A DNA stretch of 64,000 nucleotides from Megaustenia siamemsis (lineage: Eukaryota; Mollusca; Gastropoda; Stylommatophora; Ariophantidae), in the NCBI GenBank assembly GCA_032433765.1, contig JAVIAB010000139.1, positions 45,261,690 through 45,325,689 of the forward strand, read 5' to 3'. Positions 12,013 through 22,562 of the stretch are shown piece by piece; position 1 is the first letter of the stretch; every line of letters starts with the position of its first letter. The translations under genes and the position numbers were made by a program. The notes under the pieces are model-generated. The model made no database searches. It was not told the origin of the DNA and saw nothing but the letters and a program-made list of their open reading frames with translations.

Positions 12013-12475
12013 ATATTCATGATATTCTATGTCAATAGAAGTGAGAAAGAGAATTCATCGGTGATTTATAGATCCAATTCTGACCTATGGAAACGAATCA
12101 TGGACAAACAAATGAAAAGACGATTAGAGGCTACAAGGATGGGATTTCTCAGAAGAATGTTGAAAGTTCCCTTTTTGGACATCTAAAAAGACCAATCAGG
12201 AAATTCTCAAACAGGTCAACACAGACAGGGGGCTCCTAAGAAACATCAGAAATAAACAATCAACATTTTTCGGGCACATCATGAGAAGAGGAAAGTTGGA
12301 AGACTACAACTGACAAAATACAAGGAAAGAGATATCGTGGACGACAGAATGTAATGGCATTAAAAACAGTCAACAACAGAATTGATACGATGCACGGTGG
12401 ATAGAAGATTGTGGAAGGACATGACCTCCTACGCCAACCAGTATGGCAGATACTAATGATGATATTCATGATATT
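12013..12475 (+). mobile_element. LINE family B, 3' fragment
   Basis: TSD atattcatgatatt (14 bp) at 12,013-12,026 and 12,462-12,475. The insert carries the broken end of an RT ORF (DPILTYGNESWT, then RRMLKVPF, NIRNKQSTFFGHIMRRGK). The same family occurs at 31,390-31,931, 41,812-41,935 and 46,446-46,673, with a (GAT)n-type 3' tail. It has several stops and frameshifts. Confidence 0.8.
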
Positions 12476-12755
12476 GATAAGTGAAATCGAAACCACCAGA
12501 ATATTGTATACAGGATTCTAGGTCAGTATAAACAGAACAAGATAAAGCAAATAAATATCATATAAAACAATTTTAAAAAAGTATGATTCATAGCGTTAAC
12601 GATAAAGACTTCAGGAACACAGGACAGTGATTTTTATAATAAAACTATTAACCATCTGCTTATTACGTGTGCAAAGAATGAGTGACGTGGAGTTGTATGT
12701 GATGGTCTTAGTGCCGATTCATTGACAACAACAAAATATAAAAAAATATAAAACC

Positions 12756-13284
12756 ATATCAACATATCCAAAAAATGAAGAAGATACTATGCAATCCATT
12801 TTTGACAATAGAAACAAGAAAAATAGTTCTTAAATGTTATGTAGAGCCAGTCTTAACATATGGATGTGAATCATGGACAATAGGGCAACAGACAAGAAAA
12901 TCACTGGAGTCTGAAGAAATGTGGTTTTACAGAAGAATGTTGAGAATACCATGGACAGCTAAGAAGTGTAATGAAAATGTTCTGAAAGAGGTCAAAGCAA
13001 AACGAGAGCTAATTTCCAATATAAGGAAGAAACAATCATCAATTTTTTGGCCATGTAATGAGAAGAGAACAACTGGAATATATTGTAACAACTGGAAAAA
13101 TTGAGGGACAAAGAGATAGAGGGAAGCAAAGAGAAAAAATACCAGACTGGTTAAGAGAATGGCTTGACAGAAGGTCAACAACAGAAATGATAAATAACTG
13201 TCGAGATCGAAAGATATGGAGAGACATGATCACCTACGCCAGCAGGCCATGTACTTGATGATGATGATGATGATATCAACATAT
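12756..13284 (+). mobile_element. LINE family B2, 3' fragment
   Basis: TSD atatcaacatat (12 bp) at 12,756-12,767 and 13,273-13,284, with a (GAT)n tail before the right copy. The ORF 12,775-13,104 reads the connection and C-terminal region of an RT protein (LTYGCESWT, MLRIPWTAKK, NIRKKQSS). A frameshift near 13,050 passes it to the frame 13,058-13,258 (LEYIVTTGKIEGQRDRGKQR...MITYAS). It lacks the RT catalytic core because it is 5'-truncated. It is related to family B but distinct. Confidence 0.82.
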
Positions 13285-13391
13285 GCTTATCTATGATTGA
13301 TCACTGATTATATATATTTTATATAATTTATTTAATTGTCTTGTAATTTTGTGTCAGAAAGACTGAGGTAGAAAGAATAAAGCTTCAGCTG

Positions 13392-13676
13392 GGAAGAAAA
13401 ATGGTGATAATAAATAAAAGAGGAGAAGGGGTACAATTGTATTTCAAAGAAGAAATAGAATAAAACTTTGGAATAGAAGTAAACTGGAAAAATGGTGATA
13501 ATAAATAAAAGAGGAGAAGGGGTACAATTGTATTTCAAAGAAGAAATAGAATAAAACTTTGGAATAGAAGTAAACTGGAAAAATGGTGATAATAAATAAA
13601 AGAGAAGAAGGGGTACAATTGTAATACAAAGAAGAAATAGAATAAAACTTTGGAAAAGAAGTAAACTGGAAAAATG
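13392..13676. repeat. 91-bp tandem repeat, about three copies
   Basis: The marker atggtgataataaataaaag starts at 13,401, 13,492 and 13,583, an exact 91-bp period. The copies differ by a few bases. Confidence 0.93.
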
Positions 13677-13917
13677 TTAAGAAAGGTCGATAGAAAGCTA
13701 AGAAAAACAGGACGTAAAAACATAACATGATCGAAAATGAAGACAAGCAATTAAAAAGAAAGACAAAAATGTTTAAAACGTACATTATAACAAGCGTTAT
13801 CTTGTTGAGTTGTTGAGCAAATATCTCCCAGGTATTTTAGGTCTTTGTAAACATAACGTTACTTGAGAATTATTCTTGCAAAGTGGTTTGAATTCGTCTT
13901 TGCCAATAAACGATGCT

Positions 13918-16059
13918 AAGGCAATATCTAAACATACAAAAAGAAATAGAAGAATCCGTAACCAACAAATACCAAACCCGAATACAACCTACAAACATAG
14001 AAGAAGCATGGAAACAGTTTAAAGAAGGTTTAATAGAGTCAACACAAGAGAAATGCGGTCTGAAAAATATAGGAAAGAGCAGAAAGAAACTTACAAGATG
14101 GTGGAATGAAGTAGTAAAATCAGCAGTGAAACACAAGAAAGACAAGTATAAAACGTGGCAGAAGACAAAAACAACAGAAGACTACAATCACTATAGACAA
14201 GCCAGAAATGATAGCAAAAAGATCCTAGAACAAACAAAAGCAGACTCATGGAAAGCATTTGGTGAAGAATTAGCAAAAACATGTAGAGAAGAACCCAGAG
14301 AATTTTTCAAAAGTGTAAAAGCAATGAGAGTAAGAAATAATGATTATAACCCAACCACTATAATAAACGACAAGAAAGGTAGACCAATCAGCAGCAGGAA
14401 AAACATAATAATCAGATGGAGAGAATACTTTAAGGAATTATTAAACCAGGGAAATACAAACGGAAATACAGAGTTTAAATATAGGCAGTATGATGAACAG
14501 GAACCGAATATACTTAAAGCAGAAGTAGAATGGGCATTGAAACAGAATAAAAAGAACAAAGCAGCTGGTATAGATGGAATAACAACAGAAATGCTACTAG
14601 CTTGTAAGGAAACAGCTATAGATTGGCTTACTATCATATTCAATATGGCTTGGGAAGAAAGAAAAGTCCCAGACGATTGGCAAAAAGCTATCATTGTCCC
14701 ATTTTGGAAGAATAAGGGAAGTAAAAGGGAGTGTGAAATGTACAGAGGAATATCCCTATTGAGTCAAGTTGGTAAAATGTTTGCTAAAATATTAGAGAGG
14801 AGAGTAAGATACATAATAGAACCACAATTAAGTAATAATCAATTCGGATTCAGAAAAGGCAAAAGCTGCACTGATGCTATATTTACATTGAGACAACTAT
14901 GTGAAAAAACAATAGAATATGACAGAAACCTAAATATAGTGTTTATAGATCAGGAAAAAGCGTTTGACCGTGTGGACAGGAACAAACTTTGGCAAACTTT
15001 AGAAACATACGGGGTAGCAGGACAACTACTAGAAAATATAATAGCACTATATAAAAACAGTCAAAGTGCCGTCAGAACATCGGAAGGTCTGTCAGAATGG
15101 TTTCAGGTTACAACAGGAGTAAGACAAGGATGTGTCCTCTCACCACTCCTCTTCATCATATATATGGACAAAATAAATCAGGAAACAACCAACAACAAGG
15201 ACAAATCAAATAATAACATAGAGGTAGAAAACTCCAACATCAATGAGCTACTCTTCGCAGATGACCAATGCCTAATATATGAGGATGAAAACCTGCTACA
15301 ACAGCATTTAACATCTCTAGATAAAAGCTGCACAAACTACAGTATGAAAATTAACACAGCAAAAACAGAGGCTATAAGAATAAGCAAATTGAGACACCCA
15401 TTAAACATCAAGATCAAAGACAAAGAAATAAAACAAGTAGAGGAATTCAAGTATTTAGGCGCAATGTTCACAGAAGATGGAAAACTAGACAGAGAAATTG
15501 ACATGAGAATACAAAAAGCAAATGCTGTCACATACCAGCTTTCACCATTATTAAGACATCCAAACATTTCTATGCCAGCTAAACAACAAATGATAAATAG
15601 CATCTTCATACCAACTTTGTGCTATGAAAGTCAAACATGGACCCTTTCTAAATCCCATTTAAGAAAGATCAATACATGTGAGATGCGATGCTTGAGAAAA
15701 GTAACAAACAACACAAGAAGAGATAGAATACCAAATGAAACCATAAGAAAAATGGTAGGAACAAAACCCTGCCAAGAATATATAGAACAACAACAACTTA
15801 AATGGTTCGGCCACCTGGTCAGAATGAATCCTCACCAATCACCATCAAGGGCGTTTTTCTCGAGAATGCATGGAAAAAGACCAAGAGGAAGACCCAGAAG
15901 AAGATGGATAGATGCAGTGACAGAGACATGTAACAACAAAGGAAAATCACTAATTCAGACAATTCGAGCAGCACAAGAACGACAAATGATATAAATCACG
16001 ACACCTTTTAGGTATCAGTGAAAGAGAAAAGAAGAAAGAAGAAGAAGAAGGCAATATCT
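13918..16059 (+). mobile_element. LINE family A, 5'-truncated copy with TSD
   Basis: TSD aaggcaatatct (12 bp) at 13,918-13,929 and 16,048-16,059. The insert, about 13,930-16,047, ends in a 3' UTR of ~50 bases and a GAA-rich tail. Two shorter copies with the same 3' end lie at 39,006-39,830 and 62,495-63,540. The AAG at the start of the TSD could belong to the tail, so the left edge is good to about 3 bases. Confidence 0.85.
13930..15994 (+). CDS. LINE reverse transcriptase ORF, 5'-truncated but open throughout
   Basis: An uninterrupted frame of about 690 codons. Order of blocks: a basic N-terminal linker (WWNEVVKSAVKHKK); RT motifs KAAGIDGITTEM, AIIVPFWKNKG, YRGISLLS, NNQFGFRKGKSCTDAI, VFIDQEKAFDRVD, TTGVRQGCVLSPLLF and the catalytic box LLFADDQCL (about 15,247-15,275); thumb motif FKYLGAMF; and a C-terminal domain with LRKVTNNTRRDR and RPRGRPRRRW. 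Family members copy their own RNA at a nicked target. The expected N-terminal AP-type endonuclease is missing. The first ATG in frame (13,913) lies outside the insertion, upstream of the TSD, so it is target DNA read through by chance and not the native start. RTE-like is my best clade guess. Confidence 0.85.
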
Positions 16060-16682
16060 GGAATTGTGCGCATGACATCAGATAACTAAGCAAAGCCTCA
16101 TGACGTCAGCACAAGTTTCAATTCCTGTAGAGTGGCTATCAGATAAGGTAATGTTTCTTAAAGCAAAAAAGTGTGGTGACTGGAACCACGTGATGTGATT
16201 GTACCTTGGTTATTGATAGTGCCATTATGGTGCCTACCACAGCTGCGGTATGATAAAATAATTTCTAGATATCTAAATGGTAGCGACATATCACATCTAC
16301 AAGTCGAGATCCAGGATCCAGGAGATCAAATGCTTTCAGAGCACCACATTGGGGAGTAATATGATCGTCTGTACAAAGCTTCATTAGAAGGTTTGCTCAT
16401 TCAGCATGTTAACATTTTCTCCATCCTGTGTAGGTAGATAGACTTACATGTAGACAAACTGACGAGCAGGCAGACTCAAAGAACACAATTATAGATAAAA
16501 TTACAGAATGCGGAGTAAAACATAGAGTGAAAAAGATTGAGAGGATGAGTCCATTGGTGGTGGATCGATTTGGTGGATGGAGGGATAGATTAATAGATGA
16601 TATATAGATAGGTGAATTTTTGCGGGGTTTTTTTATGAATGGAGAAATTAATGAATATACAGAAGATATACTGAAAGTTGTA
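16060..16682. other. No gene recognised
   Basis: Nothing identifiable apart from AT-rich DNA. Confidence 0.45.
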
Positions 16683-16850
16683 ATGGGTACCGGACTTTTT
16701 CTGGGAAAGTAAAGCGGCACGGGCGTAATACCGATTACATTACCCCAAAAATCATGTGCCGAAGGTCTGTAAAATGTATGGTCACTAACACCATATTCCT
16801 TATACGCCGCCACTTGGCGGGACGGTGGCTCTTGACTTTGTTTTACTGAA
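16683..16850 (+). mobile_element. SINE family 1, 3' part
   Basis: Matches the body of the SINE at 28,662-28,921 (gggaaagtaaagcggcacgg, ccccaaaaatcatgtgcc, actaacaccatattcc) but lacks the tRNA-like head. Confidence 0.85.
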
Positions 16851-17617
16851 AGGAGAAGCGAACGAATTGGTTGGAAAAGAAAAAGAGAGAGAATTGGCTA
16901 AAATGGGTGGGGTCATAGAAAAACTTCATACGGTTGGAACGATGGATGATTTGTTCACTGTTAAATTGGCGGATTGATCAACGAATTACACAAAAGATAA
17001 ACACTTAGACATAAGCCAATAGAGCAAGAAGCACTGACACCTCAAATTCCTGGGAGTGAGATTGTACCCCGAACTAACAAGAAATTGTGCACGTTTACGT
17101 TTATTCCTTCTGAATACAACCTGTCGGCTGTTGCTGGTAATCCTTGACTCTCACTCCCAGAGTACCTGAAAACGACTAAAACTAATCCCAGAAACAGGTA
17201 TCACATTTCCGCCTGTAAAAACTTCCCGTGAACTCGTCAATCCGACAGGGAAGAGAGACGCTCCGTTCCGTTATGACTTTCTCCTCGTCTCCTTAGAACC
17301 AGTCTAACGAGAGCGAAGACAGATGAGTTTAACTGCTCACACACAACTTGGTTAGCATCAGTGTTTTATTTTTGTATGAGTAGCAGGGCTAAGCAGTATA
17401 TCTTGGAACGGTAAAGGTGAAAGAAAAACAATTTCTTTGTCGATGAGGCAAGAGTTGTGTAAATTAGTTTGTATTTTTTAGTCATAAAAATAAAGCGTTG
17501 ATTCCGTGCCCGCGATGAAGAGGGCACAAAGAGTGTCAGCAGTTTAAAATCAAAAATCAGTAGCTGTTAATGACAATTATGTATGTTGCTTAAAAGTAAA
17601 AAAAAATTAAATTAAAG
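16851..17617. other. No gene; contains a 12-bp inverted repeat
   Basis: ctgggagtgaga (17,051-17,062) faces tctcactcccag (about 17,149-17,160) across ~85 bases. Nothing else is recognised. Confidence 0.4.
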
Positions 17618-17866
17618 AGCCCCCGTCACGCCAAGTGGCGGCGTATAGGGAATATGGTGTTAGTAACCATACATTTTACGGACCTTCAGAACATGATTTT
17701 TGGGGTAATGTGGTCGGTATTACGCCCGTGCCGCTTTACTTTCCCAGAAAAAATCCGGTTCCTATTTAAGGTTGGGTGAACCCGGAAGCCGTCGGTTGGG
17801 ATCGAACCCTACCCCCTTCTCCTTTGTTGTCCAGTTCACTAACCACTGAGCTATCGCGGCTCCCTA
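17618..17866 (-). mobile_element. SINE family 1, full-length copy
   Basis: On the minus strand it starts gggagccgcgatagctcagt, giving a tRNA-like A box (tagctcagtgg) and B box (gggttcgatccc). The shared body follows and ends near ...cacgccacttggcg. It is probably transcribed by RNA polymerase III and mobilised by a LINE. Confidence 0.9.
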
Positions 17867-18088
17867 TGTATGTAGCTTGCTGGTTATGAATGATTATTAT
17901 TCGTTGTAAGAAATTAACAGTCTGTCTATGCGGCATATATCATGTACATCCTTTATGGCTGAGAGACAAAATGAGTGTCCAGGAAACTCTCAGACTCTCC
18001 AGTAATACAAAGCTTAGCGTTAGGTTACAACAGACAAAAAACAAACAAACAAAAAAATGCAGTTAATTGTTACATGAAGTGTCCTTTT

Positions 18089-18411
18089 ATTTTACAATAA
18101 ACTGTTCCCATTTTACAATAAAACATTCCCATTTTAGAATAAACTATTCCCATTTAACAATAAAGCATTCCCATTTGATAATAAACTATTCCCAGTTTGC
18201 AATAAACTATTACCATTTTACAATAAACTATTCCCATTTTACAATAAAGCATTCCCATTTTACAATAAACTGTTACTATTTTACAATAAACTATTCCCAT
18301 TTTACAATAAACTATTCTCATTTTACAATAAACTATTCCCATTTTACAATAAACTATTACCATTTTACAATAAACTATTACCATTTTACAATAAATTATT
18401 CTCATTTTACG
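18089..18411. repeat. 21-bp satellite, about 15 copies
   Basis: Unit cccattttacaataaactatt. The period is a multiple of three, so heptapeptide-like frames stay open on both strands (INYSHFT on plus, IVYCKMG on minus). No protein is supported. Confidence 0.92.
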
Positions 18412-18851
18412 CTCGCAAATCTGATGAAGAGTAGTAATTCCAACTCTCCCAGAATTAATCCGATGCAAAAGCAGAAAAAGTATTGATAAACGCCAGTTTA
18501 TCAAAGTTCTTTAGTCTACTTTTGGAACCACTGGCCAAGTCAAGGTCACTCTATCAGGTCTTTTCTCTATACATTTCTTTGTTTCCTTCCAGTCTAAGGC
18601 AATGACCTTAAGAGTTTTCTTGATTTCTCCTGTCTGTGAACTCTTGGGTATCACCGTTTCTTCCTTCCCTGTGTTTTTCATGACAGATCATTTTTTTTTC
18701 TATACTGACATCTTTTACTATCTTAGTGTCAGTTTCATTTAATTGTTCTTGTTTTATCGTTGTTCGATCGGAACATGATCGGTTCTTTCCCAGGCAGCTT
18801 CAGTTCTGATCTTGTCATAAGAATTTTCTTCTAGCAAACGGTTTATAAATG
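18412..18851. other. Left flank of the Polinton; no clear gene
   Basis: The minus strand is open for about 55 codons (near 18,515-18,690) but no family is recognised. Confidence 0.4.
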
Positions 18852-18857
18852 TCTGTA

Positions 18858-19923
18858 AGTAGTAGAGAAAACAGGTACACGTTAGCCAATAGTGCAGGTA
18901 CATTTTATATATTTCCTATATAACAAGTGTCTGAACATTTTATAATGTAGCTGTACACTTTTTTTTGTTCGGCTGGAATGGTGCTGGACATTTTTTGTTC
19001 GGCGTTCTGACCGGCCGTGACCTGTGACCCGTCGACCCGTGACCCGGTGATCCGCGCTGGCTCGGCTGTGTGCAGGATCGGTTGAATGGTCGTCTCGTGA
19101 TTATCCTATTGTTATGGATTTTAAATGCTGACGGGTGACCTTGTTAGGGGGGACTAGGACAAATTAAAACGCGTGTTCTTTCACTTTATTCTTTACAGTT
19201 TTTTTCAGTGTTAGTCCTTCACTGTAACAAGAATATTAATAAATAATTCGACAAAATAAATCCTTTTACCTGTCAACATTCCGTGTTGGTATTATAAATT
19301 GTCATCATCATCGTCGACATGTACCATCATCAATACCATACCCTCATCAGCATCATCAAGTACCTGTTGGTGTAGAGTGATCATCCACAACTTTCGATCT
19401 CTAACGAAATAATAAAAGTGAGGACTTTAAAGTGTTATTTTTAAATAAAACATGCAGCCCGCCCGTATAAGACTGGGGCTATGAACTGGCCGGAACTTAC
19501 ATCGTAGGCTTCTATCAGCTGAACACATGACAAGTAACACGTATATGATTGGGTTCACTGATCACCGGGGTGACGACCAACGTACTGTAAGGCTAATGTT
19601 TACTTTTTAAATCTATTAGCGTATCGCGGTTCTAAAACTTGGGGAAAGCGGTATTGCAAGGGTGCATATGTTGTGTGTCATGTGTTTATATTTTGAGGAA
19701 AGGAGTACCTGATTCAGTCGTTATCTCGGGTGTAAGTGTGAGTGAGTATTATCCCTTAAGGGATCTGTGTGCTAATATCCATAAGACCAGGTGTGGAAAT
19801 TTAAATAACGTGCTGTTTGTGATGATTCTAAAAATTGAGAAAATGGGGTGTTTTCCCTTTTGATTGTTCGTCTCATCACCATGACCACCCACATGAACTC
19901 TCTCTTTTCACATTCAAGTTAAA

Positions 19924-19935
<12 letters not shown>
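18858..19935. repeat. Polinton left terminal inverted repeat
   Basis: Pairs with 25,040-26,131 in inverted orientation; the match ends at aaaacaatc next to a CT microsatellite (19,929-19,953). It contains a GC-rich stretch of clustered gtgacc/gacccg repeats (about 19,010-19,060) and two copies of ttttttgttcggc (about 18,961 and 18,990). The arms differ by scattered substitutions and small indels, so the copy is not recent. Confidence 0.93.
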
Positions 19936-19959
<24 letters not shown>

Positions 19960-20300
19960 CACATTCAAGTTAAAACATGTCAAATAAAATAAATACTTTC
20001 TATATTTAATTTCACAGCTTTTTTTAGTAATACAGCAGAGAACAGATAGTTGAAAATATATTACTATCCGGTTGATGAATTTATTAATTTTAACCGCCTG
20101 GGCTTCCTACCTCCTGTTTTGGTGGTACTGTCTGTTTGTGTTAAATGTCTATCAAACACTGGTGCATAGGAAGGTTGATTAGCGTTCAAAACACAAACCC
20201 CCCCCCCTCCATTTTAACAAAACCTTGATCAAAGATGGAATAGGTAATTGGTGACTCTGTTGAATCATACGGGGCATCCATGCTGACTGCAGGTTTTTGT
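19936..20300. other. Polinton interior, left non-coding part
   Basis: AT-rich, with a C9 run near 20,200. A short duplicate of the TIR edge (ttcacattcaagttaaaaca, ~19,958-19,977) lies beyond the CT run. Confidence 0.5.
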
Positions 20301-20399
20301 CTGGTTAACAAGAGGTGGCCTTTAGTTGAGGTTCTGGTTAACAAAAGGTGGCGTCTAGTTGAGGTTCTGGTTAACAAGAGGTTGCGTGTAGTTGAGGTT
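20301..20399. repeat. 33-bp tandem repeat, three copies, inside the Polinton
   Basis: Units start at 20,301, 20,334 and 20,367 with ctggttaacaagaggtggc. On the minus strand they read as repeats of LLLTRTST. They lie directly after the PC4-like ORF. Confidence 0.92.
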
Positions 20400-20418
20400 A
20401 GTATAAGCGGATACAATT

Positions 20419-20613
20419 TCATCTCGCATCTCGACTAGCGTGATAAATTTCTCTCGAGAGAGTTTTATCCCAGTTCTGGTAGGAAACTTCGAAAAAACTC
20501 TCACCGCTATATGTCCTTATGTTTATCAATGGTCTGTTACGAAAAACACAAACTGAGACTGCCTTAACGCCATCCTTTGACAATGGAATTATATTCTCAT
20601 TACCACGTGACAT
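20419..20613 (-). CDS. PC4-like small DNA-binding protein ORF (tentative)
   Basis: A 64-codon minus-strand frame containing VSVCVFRNRPLINIRTY and YQNWDKTL. This resembles the strand-strand-helix core of the PC4/p15 single-stranded-DNA-binding fold (VxVRxFxGKxLVxIRxY, then a Trp helix), though the middle of the domain looks shortened. PC4-type proteins bind ssDNA and act in transcription or replication. It is the only leftward gene in the element, divergent from the ATPase cluster. A frame overlapping its stop (20,186-20,422) continues into the 33-bp repeats. The assignment rests on a short motif. Confidence 0.45.
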   Translation of the reverse strand: MSRGNENIIPLSKDGVKAVSVCVFRNRPLINIRTYSGESFFEVSYQNWDKTLSREIYHASRDAR

Positions 20614-21181
20614 GAATATGCGCTGATCACAATATCAAACGAAGTTGGCATATTCACGCTACATGACTCCATATTCAAAGAAAACAAATAAAAAATGCTC
20701 GGTAACAGACGCTGGTTAACTGTGTGTGTGCATATACACTGATCGACTGAGCTTTATAACTCACTGTAATCGGGTCGACGACGTTCTACTTATAGTAAGT
20801 AATGCAATACGTTATCAGGCGTGTTGAGACATGTTCAGCGATGCCTGCCCCCCTCCCCCACAACGGAAGTGACCCATCGGACTGAGCCAAGGGGTGATGT
20901 GTGGGAAATCCCCAGCTGACCAGGCCGATGATGTGTGAAATAATGTTGTATGTATATGTACGTAACAATTCGGTCTCAGGTAACGCGTACTGAGACTAGG
21001 AAACCCCGTAGTGTTTATATAGGATGTAGATGTTAAAATAGATGTGAGTTAAAGAGGTGAAACCTCGCGTGCTGACCTTAAATCAGTTGCTGTCACTGTT
21101 ACATCAAATCCCATTCAGCGTCGTCGAGGTGGGAAAATAATTTTTTTCGGTGGTATAATCACTAAAGTGTCATTTGTGAGG
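20614..21181. promoter_or_regulatory. Divergent intergenic region of the Polinton
   Basis: Non-coding space of ~570 bases between the leftward PC4-like ORF and the rightward ATPase. By position it should hold promoters for both directions. I see no specific motif I can defend. Confidence 0.3.
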
Positions 21182-21782
21182 ATGGATCCCCGATCGAAAC
21201 ACCCCTTCACAGCTCTGATAACCGGGCCTACAGGGTGTGGGAAAACGGTATTTGTGCAAATGTTTATACAGAACCTTCACGAGTTAGCTGTCCCCGTACC
21301 GGAAGAAGTTATATGGTGTTATGGGGAATGGCAACAAATATACGAGACTATAGTATATGGTCAGTGAGATTTATCGAGGGTCTAGCAGACATCGATAAAT
21401 TGGAAAGTGGTAAGAAGCGAAGACTGATCATCATCGATGACTTAATATTAGAGACGGACGAGAGGGTAACAAAATTATTCACCAAAGGTAGTCATCACAG
21501 AGATATTAGTGTGATAAATATTGTTCAATACCTATTCGGAAAAAATAAGGAACATCGAACTATAAGCCACAATACACATTATTTAGTCCTTTTCAAGAAC
21601 CCAAGAGACGGAGTCAAATTGACAATCTGGCTAAACAAATGTACACACGACAGGTGGGGTACCTCCAAGATAGTTTTAAGGACGCGAGAGCGTCTCCTCG
21701 CTGTTACTTGTTGGTTGATCTTCGTCAGGATACAGCTGATAATTTTAGTTTGAGAACAAAAATATTCCCAGGGGAGAGATAA
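21182..21782 (+). pseudogene. Polinton packaging ATPase (A32/FtsK-HerA type), frameshifted
   Basis: The start is ATG at 21,182 (aggATGg). Walker A GPTGCGKT is near residue 16, Walker B RLIIIDDL at about 21,422-21,445, and a polar segment SHHRDISVINIVQYLF near 21,500. The family pumps viral DNA into capsids. The frame ends early at TGA 21,365-21,367; coding similarity continues in the next frame until about 21,655 and then in the third frame to TAA 21,780-21,782. There are therefore at least two frameshifts and the gene is dead here. Overall length, about 200 codons, is normal for the family. It is the first gene of the rightward cluster. Confidence 0.85.
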
Positions 21783-21808
21783 ATCGTCTACGTGCCAAAG
21801 TAACAAAA

Positions 21809-21943
21809 ATGTGTGATGAATCACTTAGACGGCACGGTGAAATGTTGATGTGTATGCGCGTCGCCACGCCGAGCGGTTTAAGAGCCATATTGAAAACAGC
21901 CTCTCTTAAACTAATTAACTTTTTTCTGCGAGTGTTGTCATAA
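21809..21943 (+). CDS. Small ORF, 44 aa, unknown
   Basis: Starts 26 bases after the ATPase stop and reads MCDESLRRHGEML, then a mixed tail. Not recognised; the position in a tight gene string is the main support. Confidence 0.3.
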   Translation: MCDESLRRHGEMLMCMRVATPSGLRAILKTASLKLINFFLRVLS

Positions 21944-22007
21944 CATATTTAAAGGTAATGTTAGACTCACTCAGCGACAGAAGTGCGAGCGACGTCGTCA
22001 CAAGAAC

Positions 22008-22136
22008 ATGTTTAGACTTCTCACTAAAAAGAAACCGACTCTTAAGCGGTGGAAAGAGATTCTACAAACTGGTGGGTTCATAGGTGCTTTGATCCAACCT
22101 ATAGTAAGTGTTCTCGCCGGAGTACTAGGTGAGTAA
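22008..22136 (+). CDS. Small ORF, 42 aa: basic N-terminus and hydrophobic C-terminus
   Basis: ATG at 22,008. The first 16 residues are strongly basic (KKKPTLKRW). The rest is a hydrophobic, glycine-containing helix candidate (GGFIGALIQPIVSVLAGVLG). The stop is 2 bases before the next start at 22,139. The layout suggests a membrane-active or minor virion peptide, but that is inference only. Confidence 0.45.
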   Translation: MFRLLTKKKPTLKRWKEILQTGGFIGALIQPIVSVLAGVLGE

Positions 22137-22138
22137 CA

Positions 22139-22561
22139 ATGGCCAAAAAAATGATTTTGATGGATCCTCGATTGCTCGAAGGTCTGAAACAGACTATTAT
22201 CACGTATACCCCACCCGAGTCGATCAATGACAACTTGAGAGATTTAGATGATGAAATGCAACGTATCCTAGTCCGCGATGATTTTGCACCCGTTGATGAG
22301 GCCAGAGTGTACCAACGAGCTCTGCATCAGTATTTATCCAGATTTGAGCAGTATAAACGACGGTCATTGGGCTCGGTCGATCTCATTCAACACAACACAT
22401 CAACAGGAAAAACACCTTTTCCACCACCATCACTCGAGGTACCACCAGAGTAGACCAAGACACCAACAGCGGAAACCTCAAAGATAGGTAATGAAAACAC
22501 TCCGCATGTAACCACGTATAAAGTGAGACATAAAAAAGAAAGAGCGGAATCCCAACACTAA
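22139..22561 (+). pseudogene. Polinton ORF of ~140 codons with one in-frame stop, unknown function
   Basis: Starts MAKKMILMDPRLLEGL. It has an acidic helical middle (DNLRDLDDEMQRILVRDD) and a basic, proline-rich tail. TAG at 22,451-22,453 interrupts it; the same frame then runs to TAA 22,559-22,561, 1 base before the integrase ATG. Proteins with this kind of start sit upstream of integrases in related invertebrate elements, as far as I recall, with no known role. The small spacings on both sides support a real gene. Confidence 0.55.
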
Positions 22562-22562
22562 A

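Noticed and set aside
13332..13785. Hydrophobic Phe/Tyr-rich minus-strand frames as membrane proteins
   Set aside because: They read the 91-bp tandem repeat and AT-rich flank; the repeat period shifts the frame and no family is recognised.
15337..15609. Minus-strand frames recurring at 15.3, 39.1 and 62.8 kb as a conserved gene
   Set aside because: They are the antisense of the LINE A RT ORF at three copies.
18067..18504. Heptad-like repeat proteins on both strands
   Set aside because: Produced by the 21-bp satellite, whose period is a multiple of three.
19639..19863. A gene conserved in both Polinton terminal repeats (with 25,117-25,305)
   Set aside because: The similarity is due to the inverted repeat itself. 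The two frames differ at many residues and no domain is seen.
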